This document shows, in pieces, positions 25,801 to 34,658 of a DNA stretch of 64,000 nt. The translations under genes were made by a program, and so were the position numbers. Origin of the DNA: an uncultured Acidimicrobiales bacterium (GTDB lineage Bacteria; Actinomycetota; Acidimicrobiia; Acidimicrobiales; SZUA-35); assembly GCA_938029215.1 (NCBI GenBank), contig CALHFG010000070.1:1-64000 (forward strand), written 5' to 3'. How positions within the stretch are numbered: position 1 is the stretch's first letter; the number at the start of each line of letters is the position of its first letter. The notes beneath the pieces are model-generated. The model did no database searches. It was not told the origin of the DNA and saw only the letters and a list, made by a program, of their open reading frames with translations.

Positions 25801-27380
25801 CGCTGGGCGCCCGGGCGACCTCGAACGATTCCTTCTACCCGGTCCCAGATGATGCGGGGGCGTAGCTCGGCGAATTCGTCGGACGGGTAGCGCCCAGCCA
25901 GCAGATCGAGCACGTTGGCAAAGGCCTCATCGCTGATGTCGGCAAAGTTCGCGGCCCGTCGGCACACGTTTCGAAGCTCGTCGAGGGGCCAGTCGTCCAT
26001 GGCCACCATTGCAACGATGTGTTGGGCCAACACATCCAGCGGGTTTCGAGGGTAGAACGTTTCCTCGATGAGGCCCTGCTGCATCCGGTCCACTACAACG
26101 GCGGCTTCGACAAGGTCGGTTCGATGTTTGGGGAAGAACTTGCCGGTGCTGGGTGCGCCCACCTGGTGGCCAGCGCGGCCCACTCGCTGCAGACCTCTAC
26201 TGACCGCTCCGGGCGACTCGACCTGAACGACCAGATCGACCGCACCCATGTCGATACCGAGCTCCAGTGAGCTCGTGGCCACCAGGCCACGAAGTGTCCC
26301 TCGCTTTAGCTCGTCTTCGATGCGCAGGCGTTGCACACGGCTAAGAGAACCGTGGTGGGCCTTGACCAGCTCGTACTGGCCTTCGGCTGGCGATGTTCCA
26401 TCCTGTTCGTCGCTGCGACTCTCTCCATCGTGGTAGAGCTCGTTCAGTCGCGTAGCCAAACGTTCGGCCAACCGTCGACTGTTGACGAACACGATGGTGC
26501 TCTGATGCTCCAGAACCAGTTCCAACAGTCGGGGATGCATCGACGGCCATATGCTGCGTCGCTGAGGCTGGGCGTACTCCTCACCCTCGTCGGGCATCGT
26601 CATCTCACCGAGACGGCCCATGTCTTCCACCGGAACGATGACCTCGATGTCCATCTGCTTCTTGACGCCCGCGTCGACGATGGTGACCGGCCGCGGTTTG
26701 TTGCCCTCGTAACCGCCGAGGAACCGGGCGATCTCCTCGAGGGGACGCTGGGTCGCGCTGAGTCCGATGCGCTGAACTGGCTGCTCGGCAATCTCGTCGA
26801 GCCGTTCGAGCGTGAGCGCCATATGCGAGCCGCGTTTGGTCGCGGCCAGAGCATGGATCTCATCGATGATCACGGTCTCGACGCTGGCCAAGGTTTCTCG
26901 GACCTTGGACGTGAGCATGAGAAACAGCGACTCGGGGGTGGTGATTAGAAGATCCGGTGGGTGCTTCTGCATCCGACGCCGGTCTTCAGGCGGAGTGTCG
27001 CCAGTGCGGAGCATCACCGTGGGCTCATAGAACGGCTCGCCGAGACGTTCAGCAGCAAGCCGAACGCCTTGCAGTGGCGCCCGAAGATTCTTCTCGACAT
27101 CCACCGCCAGGGCCCGCAGCGGTGAGATGTACAGAATACGCGTGCGGGCCAAATTGTCTTCGGGTGGCGGTGTGTTACACAGCTGATCAAGACCCCAGAA
27201 GAACGCACTGAGCGTTTTTCCGGTGCCCGTTGGGGCGAGGATCAGGGTGTGGTCGCCGTCGGCGATGACGGGCCAACCCTTTTGCTGGGGCTTGGTTGGT
27301 GACTCAAAGGTGGTGGAAAACCAGGCCGCCGCCGCAGGACTGAATCCTTTCAGCGCTTTGTGCTGTGTCGCCTTCCCCAT
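22857..27380 (-). CDS. lhr: Lhr-type ATP-dependent DNA helicase
   Basis: 1507 residues, the full length expected for bacterial Lhr with its large C-terminal extension. The core has Walker A APTGTGKT (about 49-56), the Walker B/DEIH box VIIDEIHAL near residue 170, and motif VI as QRVGRAGHQ near residue 400. The Lhr-specific winged-helix and following domains cover residues 450-900, and the remainder is the Lhr C-terminal domain. Lhr is a 3'-to-5' DNA helicase involved in DNA damage responses. TACCCT lies 6 nt before the ATG, indicating a leaderless start. The gene converges on the AbiEi/DUF559 unit. Confidence 0.93.
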   Translation of the reverse strand: MGKATQHKALKGFSPAAAAWFSTTFESPTKPQQKGWPVIADGDHTLILAPTGTGKTLSAFFWGLDQLCNTPPPEDNLARTRILYISPLRALAVDVEKNLRAPLQGVRLAAERLGEPFYEPTVMLRTGDTPPEDRRRMQKHPPDLLITTPESLFLMLTSKVRETLASVETVIIDEIHALAATKRGSHMALTLERLDEIAEQPVQRIGLSATQRPLEEIARFLGGYEGNKPRPVTIVDAGVKKQMDIEVIVPVEDMGRLGEMTMPDEGEEYAQPQRRSIWPSMHPRLLELVLEHQSTIVFVNSRRLAERLATRLNELYHDGESRSDEQDGTSPAEGQYELVKAHHGSLSRVQRLRIEDELKRGTLRGLVATSSLELGIDMGAVDLVVQVESPGAVSRGLQRVGRAGHQVGAPSTGKFFPKHRTDLVEAAVVVDRMQQGLIEETFYPRNPLDVLAQHIVAMVAMDDWPLDELRNVCRRAANFADISDEAFANVLDLLAGRYPSDEFAELRPRIIWDRVEGIVRGRPGAQRLAVTSGGTIPDRGLYGVFLPDGTRVGELDEEMVYESRAGETFLLGASTWRIEDITHERVVVTPAPGQPGKMPFWHGDGPGRPLELGRAMGQFIREIDGLDRDKALERLSERHSLDELAAENLVLYLEEQREVTTKLPTDRTIVVERFRDEIGDWRICILSPFGAQVHAPWGMALQYRMAEQWGWDVELMWSDDGIVIRLPEAEDRIPIDELLVDPDDLEELLVTQLPNSAMFAARFRECAARALLLPRRRPDRRTPLWQQRQKAADLLTVAAKYPSFPILLETTRECLNDVFDVPALRSVLTDLRSRKITVHTVDTDSASPMASGMLFGWVAQYMYEGDAPLAERRAAALSLDRDLLRDLLGAEELRELLDPEVLAQLESELQRLAPSWRAKNIDGVEDLLRWIGPLTVEEVELRVDGLNAEIALTELQDQRRIIEVGLETGRHYASAEDASRLRDALGVALPAGLPAAFTDSVDRPLVDLCSRYARTNGPFLTRDLCSRLGVEAPRAEHALAELEREGRIVRGEFRPDGSEREWCHSDVLRILRRRSLAALRSEVEPVDGDVLARFQPQWQHVGSKLRGVDGVAEVLTALQGASLPASILESDVMPARIRDYSSADLDTLLTAGEVVWAGAGALGAGDGRVRLVFRDQAPLLLPEPVDPPDEPIHGAIRTCLEQQGAVFWNDLVVAVQEAGLEYSETVVLTALWDMVWCGEVTNDALTPLRAVVSGATPKKSSGGRKGRAGRRPGLRSLSRMGPPAATGRWSLVAPLRRPAPPKTEIATTRALQLLERYGVLTREMALAEGAEGGFAGVYPVLKALEDRGQVRRGYFVSGLGAAQFALPGAVDRLRDERRDDALQHDLDVDDDWLVLSAADPAQPYGAALPWPETDGRPSRSVGAYVVMHGGQPIVYLERGGRSLVTFPGIDRDPGWVQELAALVKTRRIKQIEVQKIDGVPTVEKPDLRDTLLAGGFSLGYKGPTLRR

Positions 27381-27386
27381 GGGGAA

Positions 27387-27392
27387 AGGGTA
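27387..27392 (-). promoter_or_regulatory. -10 box TACCCT, leaderless start of lhr
   Basis: TACCCT on the minus strand, 6 nt (TTCCCC), then ATG at 27380. Confidence 0.5.
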
Positions 27393-27417
27393 TCGGTGGG
27401 GGGTGACACCACTTCAA

Positions 27418-27432
27418 CGGGGTTGACCCCCG
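27418..27432 (-). terminator. Short GC hairpin directly after the M64-like gene
   Basis: A 5-bp stem CGGGG/CCCCG with a 5-nt loop abuts the stop of the peptidase gene. There is no T-run, so termination activity is uncertain. Confidence 0.3.
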
Positions 27433-29319
27433 CTAGGCCTGTTGACGGCGTCTCCCGAGAAGCGCCGCGCCAAGTACTGCGATCGCCAGTCCCCCAATCC
27501 CCGCCAGCAGCCACGCGTTACCGCCGGACTCGTCGCTTGCCGTTGGCTCCAGCGCTTCTTCCTCGGCCGCAGCTGGCTCGGTCGTGGTGGACGCTGGTGC
27601 TTGTGTCGTGGGAGGACTCGTGGTCGTTGTTGTCACCGGGGTGGGTTCGGGCCAAAGGTCCAGCACGTCCTGGGCGCGCTTTCGGTTGACGGCGCCAAGA
27701 ACCGGCACATTGGCGTTCATAAGCGAGTTCTCGGTCGGCCGCACCGCCGTCTCGGTTTCGCCGAAACAGCCTCCCTGCACATAGTCAACAACAAAGTTCT
27801 CGCGCTCGAAGAACAGCTCGACGCCTGCCTCAGCCGACGCTTCGGCCCATTCTTCATACATCGGGTCGAGCTCGCCGACTAGCTCGGCCCACAGACCCTC
27901 AGCGTCGGCTCGGTCGATGGCGCAGTTTGGCCGACCGATGGTGGGAAGCTCTTGCCCCCACTCCACGTACTCATCTCGAAGGCCAAACAGCGCATGACCG
28001 AACTCGTGGGCCAACACGACTGCGTCAGTCAGTGAATCGGCGCTCGTAACGGGAAGAAAGACCGAGCCGAAGCGAACGTCGTTGTAATCCGATGCCAACG
28101 CGGGTTCCAAAGCGGCCGGTTGCGGTTCGAACGTCGAACCGGGTGTTGAGAAATTGGGAAGCTCGGCCATGGCGCGGAACCCATCGGTTTCTCGCCACAG
28201 CGTTGCGTTGACGATCACAACGTGCGGTCCAAGCCCCAACGCCGAAACGTCAACCTCGGTTGATGAGAAGGCATCATGCCTCACGGTCAACGGGCTGCCG
28301 GTATTGATCGAGTCGAGGTACCAGAAGTTGAACTTGTCGATCTGGCCGCGTAAGGGGTCGATTGCGAAGGGACCCCAAGCAAGGTCATCGGGCGTATCGG
28401 TCCTCACCCCGGAAAAGTCGACCGATACCGGTTGGCCATCCACGGCGAGGAGAGCCTCGGCATGGGCCCGCAGCGCCTCGCTCGACTCGTATCCAGTGCC
28501 AACAAAGACGATGTTGATGCGGTCATCATCCACGTTGTTGTGGCCGTCAACGACCTCGACAGTATCGGTGCTGAGGGCGTTCAGCGCGGTGGGAATTCCA
28601 GTCCGGAAACACGCATTGTCGGCGTCGAGTGCGCAACTTACGAACTCCCACCGACCGACGTCGGGAATGGAGAGGGAGAAGCTGCCGTCCTGTTCACCCG
28701 GGGCCAATGCGGTCGCCCGCGCCTCGACAACATCGCTGCCCGGTCGGCGAAGGTGGACCTCGACCGGAGCGTCATCATCCAACGAACCAGCCCGGAAAAC
28801 CTCGAGCGTTAACGTCCCTCCGGCGAAGACCGTCTTCAGCCGGTCGACGGTCTGGATGATGCCGATCACGCTGTCGAACTCTCGGTCTACGGTGATTGTG
28901 GGACGTCGATCCTCGAGGAAGTAGCCGCGCAGGTCGACCCGAAACGTGTCCCGCCACGACGGGGCCACGAGGTCGCGGCACACAAGGTCGTCCCCTTCGA
29001 CCACACACGGAGCCGACGTGGTGAACTCAAAGTCTTCAACGATCGCAACATGCCCGAACGGACCATTGAAACTCTCCCAGCCCTCTCCGGAGAGCGGGAA
29101 TCGACATTCGGTGAGGGTGGAGCCGGAGAGAGCATCGGGCGAGCAGCTCCCCGCACCGATCTCGTCGTCGGTGAGGTACTGCTCGATGTCGTCTTCGAGC
29201 GGTTCGTCTTGGGCCAACGCTGGCGCTGCGACCAGCGAAAGAAGAAACACAACACCCAGAACTGCACCAACCCGATTGCTCACGCCCAATGATGACAGAC
29301 GCGTCCGGAGCACCGCCAT
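27433..29319 (-). CDS. Secreted, membrane-anchored M64-like zinc metallopeptidase
   Basis: 628 residues from ATG 29319 (a longer frame to 29412 would precede the signal peptide with unrelated sequence). A signal peptide ends near ALAQ, an N-terminal beta-rich region follows, then a catalytic domain beginning NIVFVGTGY. The zinc motif is HEFGHALFGLRDEY, matching H-E-x-x-H-x6-D-E-Y of family M64 (IgA peptidase type). A Thr-rich stalk then leads to a C-terminal span and basic tail RRRQQA, so the enzyme faces outward and is held at the membrane. M64 enzymes cleave protein substrates; the target here is unknown. The start lies 17 bp after the stop of the symporter gene, so they likely form an operon. 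Confidence 0.87.
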   Translation of the reverse strand: MAVLRTRLSSLGVSNRVGAVLGVVFLLSLVAAPALAQDEPLEDDIEQYLTDDEIGAGSCSPDALSGSTLTECRFPLSGEGWESFNGPFGHVAIVEDFEFTTSAPCVVEGDDLVCRDLVAPSWRDTFRVDLRGYFLEDRRPTITVDREFDSVIGIIQTVDRLKTVFAGGTLTLEVFRAGSLDDDAPVEVHLRRPGSDVVEARATALAPGEQDGSFSLSIPDVGRWEFVSCALDADNACFRTGIPTALNALSTDTVEVVDGHNNVDDDRINIVFVGTGYESSEALRAHAEALLAVDGQPVSVDFSGVRTDTPDDLAWGPFAIDPLRGQIDKFNFWYLDSINTGSPLTVRHDAFSSTEVDVSALGLGPHVVIVNATLWRETDGFRAMAELPNFSTPGSTFEPQPAALEPALASDYNDVRFGSVFLPVTSADSLTDAVVLAHEFGHALFGLRDEYVEWGQELPTIGRPNCAIDRADAEGLWAELVGELDPMYEEWAEASAEAGVELFFERENFVVDYVQGGCFGETETAVRPTENSLMNANVPVLGAVNRKRAQDVLDLWPEPTPVTTTTTSPPTTQAPASTTTEPAAAEEEALEPTASDESGGNAWLLAGIGGLAIAVLGAALLGRRRQQA

Positions 29320-29336
29320 CGGCGGAAGGATCGTCC

Positions 29337-30263
29337 TCAAACGGCAGCCGCGGCCGCAGGCTCGCTGTCTTTGAGTGCAAACGCAAACGCAAAGCCGGTG
29401 AACAACATCCACACCCCATACAGGCCGGGAATGATCGCCATCTCGCTGTTGCCGAGAACGGACGTGGCGATGGTGAGTGCCAGCGTCGAGTTCTGAAGGC
29501 CGGTCTCGACCCCGATGGTGGACGCCTGCTGTCGCGTCAGCCCGGCCGCTTTGGCGACGCCAAAGCCCACCGCGAGGGCAATGAGATTGAGCACGATGAA
29601 CGCCGGTGCAAACTTGGGCGCGTTGTCGGCAACAACCGACCAGTTGGTAATCACCAGGGCGGTCACGATGATGATCAAAAAGGCACTAGCGAAGACTTTG
29701 GATGGCCCCTGCATGCGCTCACAGAAGTCCGGCGCCCACCTCCGGAGAGCCATTCCGATCACCACAGGCACGATCGTCAGCGCCGCCACCGAGATGACCA
29801 GATCAACCAACGGGAACTCGACCGAGTCAGCACCAAAGTCGAAGACGTCGAATGCCACCGTGAGAAGAATCGGCATCGTTATCCACACCACGGCGTTGGA
29901 AAACGATGTGAGTGAAACCGAAAGCGCTCTATCGCCTTCGGTGGCGTGGACGATGAGGTTGGAGGTCGTCCCTCCGGGGGCCGCGGCCAACAGGACGATA
30001 CTGACGGCAAAAACGGCCTCGGTGGTGTCGAAGAAGATCGCAGCGATCGCGAAACCGAGGACCGGCAGCAGGATCAGTTGGCACACGAGACCTACTCCAA
30101 CCTGCTTCGGGCTCGACAGGACGCGACGGAAGTCGTCCCCGGTGAGCGTCATGCCCATCGAGATCATGATGAACACGATGCAGAGCGGCAGCACCACCTC
30201 GGCCAAAACACCATCGGCCACGAACGCGTCTGCTTCTTCGGCCGCAATCAACAGGCTCAACAT
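29337..30263 (-). CDS. Bile acid:sodium symporter (SBF/BASS) family transporter
   Basis: 308 residues with about nine to ten hydrophobic segments. Family landmarks include the APGGTTSNLIVHATEGD segment and ETGLQNSTLAL, both part of the sodium and substrate site in this fold. Bacterial members carry organic anions such as pantoate, steroid acids or keto acids; the substrate is not predictable. The ATG at 30263 has GAGGGGG 8 nt upstream; a longer frame to 30311 adds 16 residues without support. It precedes the M64-like gene in a probable two-gene operon and diverges from sulP. Confidence 0.9.
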   Translation of the reverse strand: MLSLLIAAEEADAFVADGVLAEVVLPLCIVFIMISMGMTLTGDDFRRVLSSPKQVGVGLVCQLILLPVLGFAIAAIFFDTTEAVFAVSIVLLAAAPGGTTSNLIVHATEGDRALSVSLTSFSNAVVWITMPILLTVAFDVFDFGADSVEFPLVDLVISVAALTIVPVVIGMALRRWAPDFCERMQGPSKVFASAFLIIIVTALVITNWSVVADNAPKFAPAFIVLNLIALAVGFGVAKAAGLTRQQASTIGVETGLQNSTLALTIATSVLGNSEMAIIPGLYGVWMLFTGFAFAFALKDSEPAAAAAV

Positions 30264-30524
30264 CTCAGACCCCCTCGTGACACCTTCGCCCGTCATTGTG
30301 TCAGCAGTCACACGATTTGCGCACGATCGGATGAGACGCGGTCCAACAACATGAATGGGTCTGGTTGTAGAGGGCTTCTACCCGGGGAAATGTGTCCAAC
30401 GACCCCCTCAGTTCGGTCCGTTTGTGACCGAATCTACAGAGAGCGACGTAGGCACCTGCAATAGAATTCCGGTACGCCTTTGCAATAAGAGCGTCGTCCC
30501 CGCCTCTCTTATAAAGGTGTTTCG
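30264..30524. other. Divergent intergenic region between symporter and SulP genes (261 bp)
   Basis: The longest gene-free stretch. It holds a 7-bp perfect inverted repeat TTCGGTC...GACCGAA (30412-30432) and a GTAGAG/TTCTAC hairpin near 30366-30380. A TATAAA close to the sulP start is a possible -10 element. Nothing resembling a known riboswitch or tRNA is visible. Confidence 0.5.
30412..30432. promoter_or_regulatory. Inverted repeat upstream of sulP
   Basis: TTCGGTC, a 7-nt spacer, and GACCGAA; about 95 bp before the SulP start. It could be an operator or an RNA hairpin. Confidence 0.4.
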
Positions 30525-32075
30525 TTGTCTGATTCTGTAGCTACTGCTGTGCGCCTGCCCGCCCAGTTCACGAACTTTCAAGAGGAATGGTCGTCCAACC
30601 CCAAAGCTGATTTGTTGTCGGGCATGGTCGTGGCGTTGGCCCTCATTCCCGAGGCGATCTCGTTCTCGATCATTGCCGGCCTCGACCCGAAAGTCGGCCT
30701 CTACGCCTCGTTCGTTATCGCCATCGTGATCGCGTTCACCGGTGGCCGTCGAGGCATGATCTCAGCTGCCACCGGCGCCATGGCATTGGTGCTCGTTCCC
30801 CTGGTTGACCAGTACACCAACGACCCGGTCCTGGCACTCGGCTACGTTTTCGCCGCCACAATCTTGGCCGGTGTTCTCCAGGTCGGCTTTGGGTATCTGG
30901 GTGTCGGCTCGCTAATGAGGTTCGTACCTCGCACCGTGATGCTCGGATTCGTAAACGCTCTCGCCATCTTGATCTTCATGGCCCAAATTCCCCACATCTT
31001 CTTGAACGAGGACGGCGGCGCCGAGCGCAGCGTTCTTCTCCTCAACCTGGGATTCATTGCCGCCGGCTTGGCCATCATTTACGGCCTTCCTCGCATTACC
31101 AAGGCAGTTCCATCGCCATTGGTAGCGATCGTTGCGCTGTCAGGCATCGCAATTGCCATGAACCTGAACCTTCCCACCGTTGGCGATATGGGAGACCTCC
31201 CGGGCTCTCTTCCAATCCCCGCCCTGCCCCAGGTTCCCTACAATCTCGACACCCTCGCCATAATCCTTCCGGTCGCGATCACGCTGGCCCTCGTCGGTCT
31301 GCTCGAGTCTCTGCTGACCGCCCAATTGCTGGACGATATGACCGACACCGAGTCGGACAAAAACACCGAGTCACGCGGTCAAGGCATCGCCAACATCGCA
31401 ACCGGATTCTTCGGCGGCATGGCCGGCTGCGCCATGATCGGCCAAAGCATGATCAACCACAAGTCCGGTGGCCGCACCCGCCTCTCCACATTGGCTTCGG
31501 GCATTTTCCTTCTGATCCTGATTCTCGCCCTCGGCGACTGGGTTGCCCGGATTCCCATGGCCGCCTTGGTTGCGGTCATGATCATGGTCTCGATCGGCAC
31601 CTTTAACTGGGGATCGATCAGCCTCGAAACACTTCGGACCCTTCCTTGGGCCGAGACGGCTGTCATGCTGGCCACCGTTGGCATCGTTGTCCTCACCCAC
31701 AACTTGGCCTACGGCGTCTTTGCCGGTGTTCTCCTGTCGGCGATCTTCTTCGTTCGCCAGGTCGCCTGGGTTGTGCGGGTCACGAGCGTGGTCGATCCGG
31801 ACAATGTGGAGCGCCTCTATGCCGTGACGGGCGAGCTGTTCTTTGCATCGACCAACGATCTCGTGCACCAGTTCGACTACGACCAGGTGAAGGTCAAGCG
31901 AGTAGAGATCGATCTCAGCGAGGCTCGCATTTGGGACACAAGCGCGGTCGTCGCACTCGATGCCGTCGTTGCCAAGTTTGCCGAACGCGGGATCGAAGCC
32001 CACCTGGTCGGTTTGAACCGGCACGCTCACGAGCTTCACGCAAACGCAACCGGCAAGGTATCGGTGGGGCACTAG
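30525..32075 (+). CDS. SulP family anion transporter with STAS domain
   Basis: 516 residues. The membrane domain (about 28-400) has the SulP signature region beginning [23 protein letters not shown] and about 11-14 hydrophobic segments. A C-terminal STAS domain (about 420-510) contains [20 protein letters not shown]. SulP proteins move sulfate, bicarbonate or other anions across the inner membrane. The frame starts at a TTG with AAAGGTG seven nt before it and TATAAA just upstream; a GTG at 30549 is an alternative start. No carbonic anhydrase or sulfate assimilation gene is adjacent, so the anion is undetermined. Confidence 0.9.
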   Translation: MSDSVATAVRLPAQFTNFQEEWSSNPKADLLSGMVVALALIPEAISFSIIAGLDPKVGLYASFVIAIVIAFTGGRRGMISAATGAMALVLVPLVDQYTNDPVLALGYVFAATILAGVLQVGFGYLGVGSLMRFVPRTVMLGFVNALAILIFMAQIPHIFLNEDGGAERSVLLLNLGFIAAGLAIIYGLPRITKAVPSPLVAIVALSGIAIAMNLNLPTVGDMGDLPGSLPIPALPQVPYNLDTLAIILPVAITLALVGLLESLLTAQLLDDMTDTESDKNTESRGQGIANIATGFFGGMAGCAMIGQSMINHKSGGRTRLSTLASGIFLLILILALGDWVARIPMAALVAVMIMVSIGTFNWGSISLETLRTLPWAETAVMLATVGIVVLTHNLAYGVFAGVLLSAIFFVRQVAWVVRVTSVVDPDNVERLYAVTGELFFASTNDLVHQFDYDQVKVKRVEIDLSEARIWDTSAVVALDAVVAKFAERGIEAHLVGLNRHAHELHANATGKVSVGH

Positions 32076-32140
32076 CCCAACCTCGTTCCCTGCAAGCTGA
32101 ATCGACACGATCTGAATGAAGTCTCGGTCGCACTGGCAGA

Positions 32141-33091
32141 ATGGCCCACATGGTTGCAGAACTTGAGCTGATCGACCCCGACGGTGATGTCGACGCTCAA
32201 GCCGATCTCATGGACGCGGCCTGCTCGACGCTCGGCTTTTTCCGTATTCCGTTCGACTGTGTGGAACAAGAGGTTCGCGATACCGCGTGGCTCGATGCCC
32301 GCAACTTCTTCGCTCAGCCAGAACACGTGAAGAACCTGGTTCGGTTTCCCGAGGATGGCTATCCCTACGGATTCTCACCGTTTCGTTTTGAGTCCCTCGC
32401 GGCATCTCGAGGAACGCAGACGACGCCCGATCTCAAAGAGTCGTTTTCTGTCGGGCCTGATTGCCAAGGACCGGGGCCAACAGACCTCTCCGATGGCGAG
32501 CGATGGGTTCGATCGCCATCGATGTGGCCATCAACACCGCCGGGCCTTCGGCGTTCATGGTCGGCGTACTACCGAGCTCTATCCGAGGTGTCGAACAAGC
32601 TGCTTCGGATCATGGCCGTTGCGCTCGACCTGCCCGCTGACTACTTCGGACCAATGACCGACCGGCACACCAGTGCGATGCGGGCATTGCACTACCCCGC
32701 AGTGGAAGAGACCGACCCCACGTCACTTCGGGCCGGAGCCCATACCGACTACGGCACGCTGACGATCCTTCGGACCGACGGAATCCCCGGACTCGAAGTG
32801 AAGAGCGGCGACGGCACATGGAAAAAGATCGCCGATCAACCCAACACGTTCGTGGTCAACCTTGGTGACTCGATCGCGCAGTGGACCAACGATCGCTGGC
32901 GTTCCACCCTCCACCGCGTCACCGTGGCATCGAGTTCTGAACGACAGTCGATGGCGTTCTTCCACAACGCCAACTGGGACGCCACCATCGAATGCTTGCC
33001 CAGCTGCACCGGCCCAGACAACCCGCCTCGCTACCCGCCAACAGCCGCCGGGCCATGGCTGCAATCGAAGTTTCAGAGCACCGTCGGCTAA
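32141..33091 (+). CDS. Isopenicillin N synthase-like 2-oxoglutarate/Fe(II) oxygenase
   Basis: 316 residues. An N-terminal DIOX_N-like part is followed by a double-stranded beta-helix core. Iron ligands are His and Asp in AHTDYGTL and a distal His in STLHRV; the R-x-S co-substrate motif is in ERQSMAFF. The group hydroxylates or desaturates small molecules; bacterial members of this length are often called 2OG-Fe(II) oxygenases without a known substrate. A second ATG at 32150 is possible. The stop overlaps the stop of the convergent amine-oxidase gene by 4 nt. Confidence 0.87.
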   Translation: MAHMVAELELIDPDGDVDAQADLMDAACSTLGFFRIPFDCVEQEVRDTAWLDARNFFAQPEHVKNLVRFPEDGYPYGFSPFRFESLAASRGTQTTPDLKESFSVGPDCQGPGPTDLSDGERWVRSPSMWPSTPPGLRRSWSAYYRALSEVSNKLLRIMAVALDLPADYFGPMTDRHTSAMRALHYPAVEETDPTSLRAGAHTDYGTLTILRTDGIPGLEVKSGDGTWKKIADQPNTFVVNLGDSIAQWTNDRWRSTLHRVTVASSSERQSMAFFHNANWDATIECLPSCTGPDNPPRYPPTAAGPWLQSKFQSTVG

Positions 33092-34248
33092 GAATTCGCT
33101 CGACCAAAGGGTGACAGATCCAGGGTTGGTGACATCCCCGCAACCGTCTGCGCTACCGCCTCGCCCAGAGCGGCGCTGTGTTTGAACCCGTGACCGCTGC
33201 AAGGCGACATCGCCAAGATCCGGTCCGATCGGGGATCGGTATCGATGAGAAAGTGATCATCGGGAGTGTTGGTGTAGAGACACACCGCGCTGTGGACCGC
33301 GTGGGGTCGAAGGCCTTCGATCCGGGGCTCCGCCAGCTCGGAGTAGAAGCGGTCGATTTCTTCGGAGGAGACACGAAGGTCGACGGTGTCGGCGGTGGTC
33401 GTGTTGACGAATTGTTCGCCCAGCACCTTCACGGCTCTCGTTCCGCCCGGCGGGGTGGGAAAGAGGCTGAAGTAGTGCTCATCGGTCTCGCCGACCCACA
33501 TGACGAACGGGAAGGACTCGGCGCTGAACTGATCTAGGTCATCAACTTCGAACCAGTAGACAACCTGTCGGGTAACGGAGAGTTGCGCCGCGATCGACGG
33601 ATCGGTCATTTCGGGCAGCCAAGGGCCGGTAGCCAACACCACCCGTTGACCCTCGAACCGCTCGGTGCGGGTATTCACTACCACCGATTCCGGGCCCGGG
33701 ATCAAATCAACAACCTCGGTATTGATAATGATCCTCGCACCGTGCGCACGGGCCAAGTTGAGCTGGCTGGTGACCGCTTGCTCGCACATGACGAGCCCGC
33801 CCGTCGGTTCGAAGCAGGCGCTCATGTCGTCGGTGATCTTGATGGCCGGGTGCCGCTCCCTCACGGTGGCCGGAGACAGAAGCTCACACGGGATACCGGC
33901 TCGCTGACCGATTTCATGGGTCGCGATCGCGAAGTCCTGCCATCTGGCGCCCGTGAGAACGGGTTCGGTGAGGATCAAGCCTCCGGTCTGATGAAACAGC
34001 ACGTCGCCGGTTTCGGACTCGATCTCGCGCCACAGCTCATGGGACCGCGACACGAAGGGCAGGTACTGCGGTCCCTCACCCACGGCCCGACGGGTGATTC
34101 GAGTCTCGGCGTGGGTTGAACCGCGATGGTGTGGTGGGTCGAACCGATCGATGCCGAGCACCGACAGGCCCAACTTGGCCGACTGGTACGCAACAGCCGA
34201 GCCCATGGCCCCGAGCCCAACAATGATGAGGTCAAATCGCTCGGTCAT
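33088..34248 (-). CDS. SolA-type N-methyl amino acid oxidase / monomeric sarcosine oxidase-like
   Basis: 386 residues. The N-terminal FAD motif is GLGAMGSAVAY at about 11-21, followed by the HHRGSTHAETRITR segment usual in SolA and monomeric sarcosine oxidase. Near the C-terminus, PCSGHGFKH carries the cysteine that binds FAD covalently in this family. The enzymes oxidise secondary N-methyl amino acids to imines, giving hydrogen peroxide and formaldehyde after hydrolysis. Its ATG overlaps the stop of the NTF2-like gene by 4 nt (ATGA), so the two are coupled. Confidence 0.88.
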   Translation of the reverse strand: MTERFDLIIVGLGAMGSAVAYQSAKLGLSVLGIDRFDPPHHRGSTHAETRITRRAVGEGPQYLPFVSRSHELWREIESETGDVLFHQTGGLILTEPVLTGARWQDFAIATHEIGQRAGIPCELLSPATVRERHPAIKITDDMSACFEPTGGLVMCEQAVTSQLNLARAHGARIIINTEVVDLIPGPESVVVNTRTERFEGQRVVLATGPWLPEMTDPSIAAQLSVTRQVVYWFEVDDLDQFSAESFPFVMWVGETDEHYFSLFPTPPGGTRAVKVLGEQFVNTTTADTVDLRVSSEEIDRFYSELAEPRIEGLRPHAVHSAVCLYTNTPDDHFLIDTDPRSDRILAMSPCSGHGFKHSAALGEAVAQTVAGMSPTLDLSPFGRANS

Positions 34249-34646
34249 GGTGCCATCCAGGTCTCATGAACCCACTGCCATCGAAGACCTGCGTGGCCCT
34301 CGGGGTCGACCTCGAAGAGCACCGATGCCTGACGAGCCGTGGTTCCTGTCGGGCCATCTTGCCATTCCTCATATGACGCCAGCATCGAAGAAACCGTGAT
34401 CCAACGAACCGTTGGATTCAGAATTCGAATGGCTACAGCGCGTGAGCCAAGCGAGCCCTCGAGGCCTCCCATCACCTGGTCACGGCTGAGAACCTCTCCA
34501 CTGGGAACAACCATCGCGAACGACGGCGCCAACGCAGAATCCACGCGGGAGAGTGCAGCTGCGTCGCCCGCGAAGATCTGCTCGAAACAGCGGTGGAGTT
34601 CGACAATCTCTTGGATCGCCATGGTTTCACGAACAGCGGGGTCCAT
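34245..34646 (-). CDS. NTF2-like / DUF4440-type small protein
   Basis: 133 residues with the cone-shaped NTF2-like pattern: an N-terminal helix with a long loop, then VRWITVSSMLASYEEWQD strands and a terminal WQWVHETW strand. Members are ketosteroid-isomerase-like binding proteins or small enzymes; no catalytic residue can be assigned. The ATG is supported by TAGGGT 6 nt upstream (leaderless). Coupled to the following amine oxidase by a 4-nt overlap, which hints at a helper role in the same pathway (inference). Confidence 0.78.
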   Translation of the reverse strand: MDPAVRETMAIQEIVELHRCFEQIFAGDAAALSRVDSALAPSFAMVVPSGEVLSRDQVMGGLEGSLGSRAVAIRILNPTVRWITVSSMLASYEEWQDGPTGTTARQASVLFEVDPEGHAGLRWQWVHETWMAP

Positions 34647-34652
34647 CCGGCG

Positions 34653-34658
34653 ACCCTA
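34653..34658 (-). promoter_or_regulatory. -10 box TAGGGT, leaderless start of the NTF2-like gene
   Basis: TAGGGT on the minus strand, 6 nt (CGCCGG), then ATG at 34646. It overlaps the stop region of the SWIM-protein gene. Confidence 0.55.

Noticed and set aside
30264-30524. Riboswitch or tRNA upstream of sulP
   Set aside because: Only short hairpins are visible; no conserved riboswitch core or cloverleaf could be drawn.
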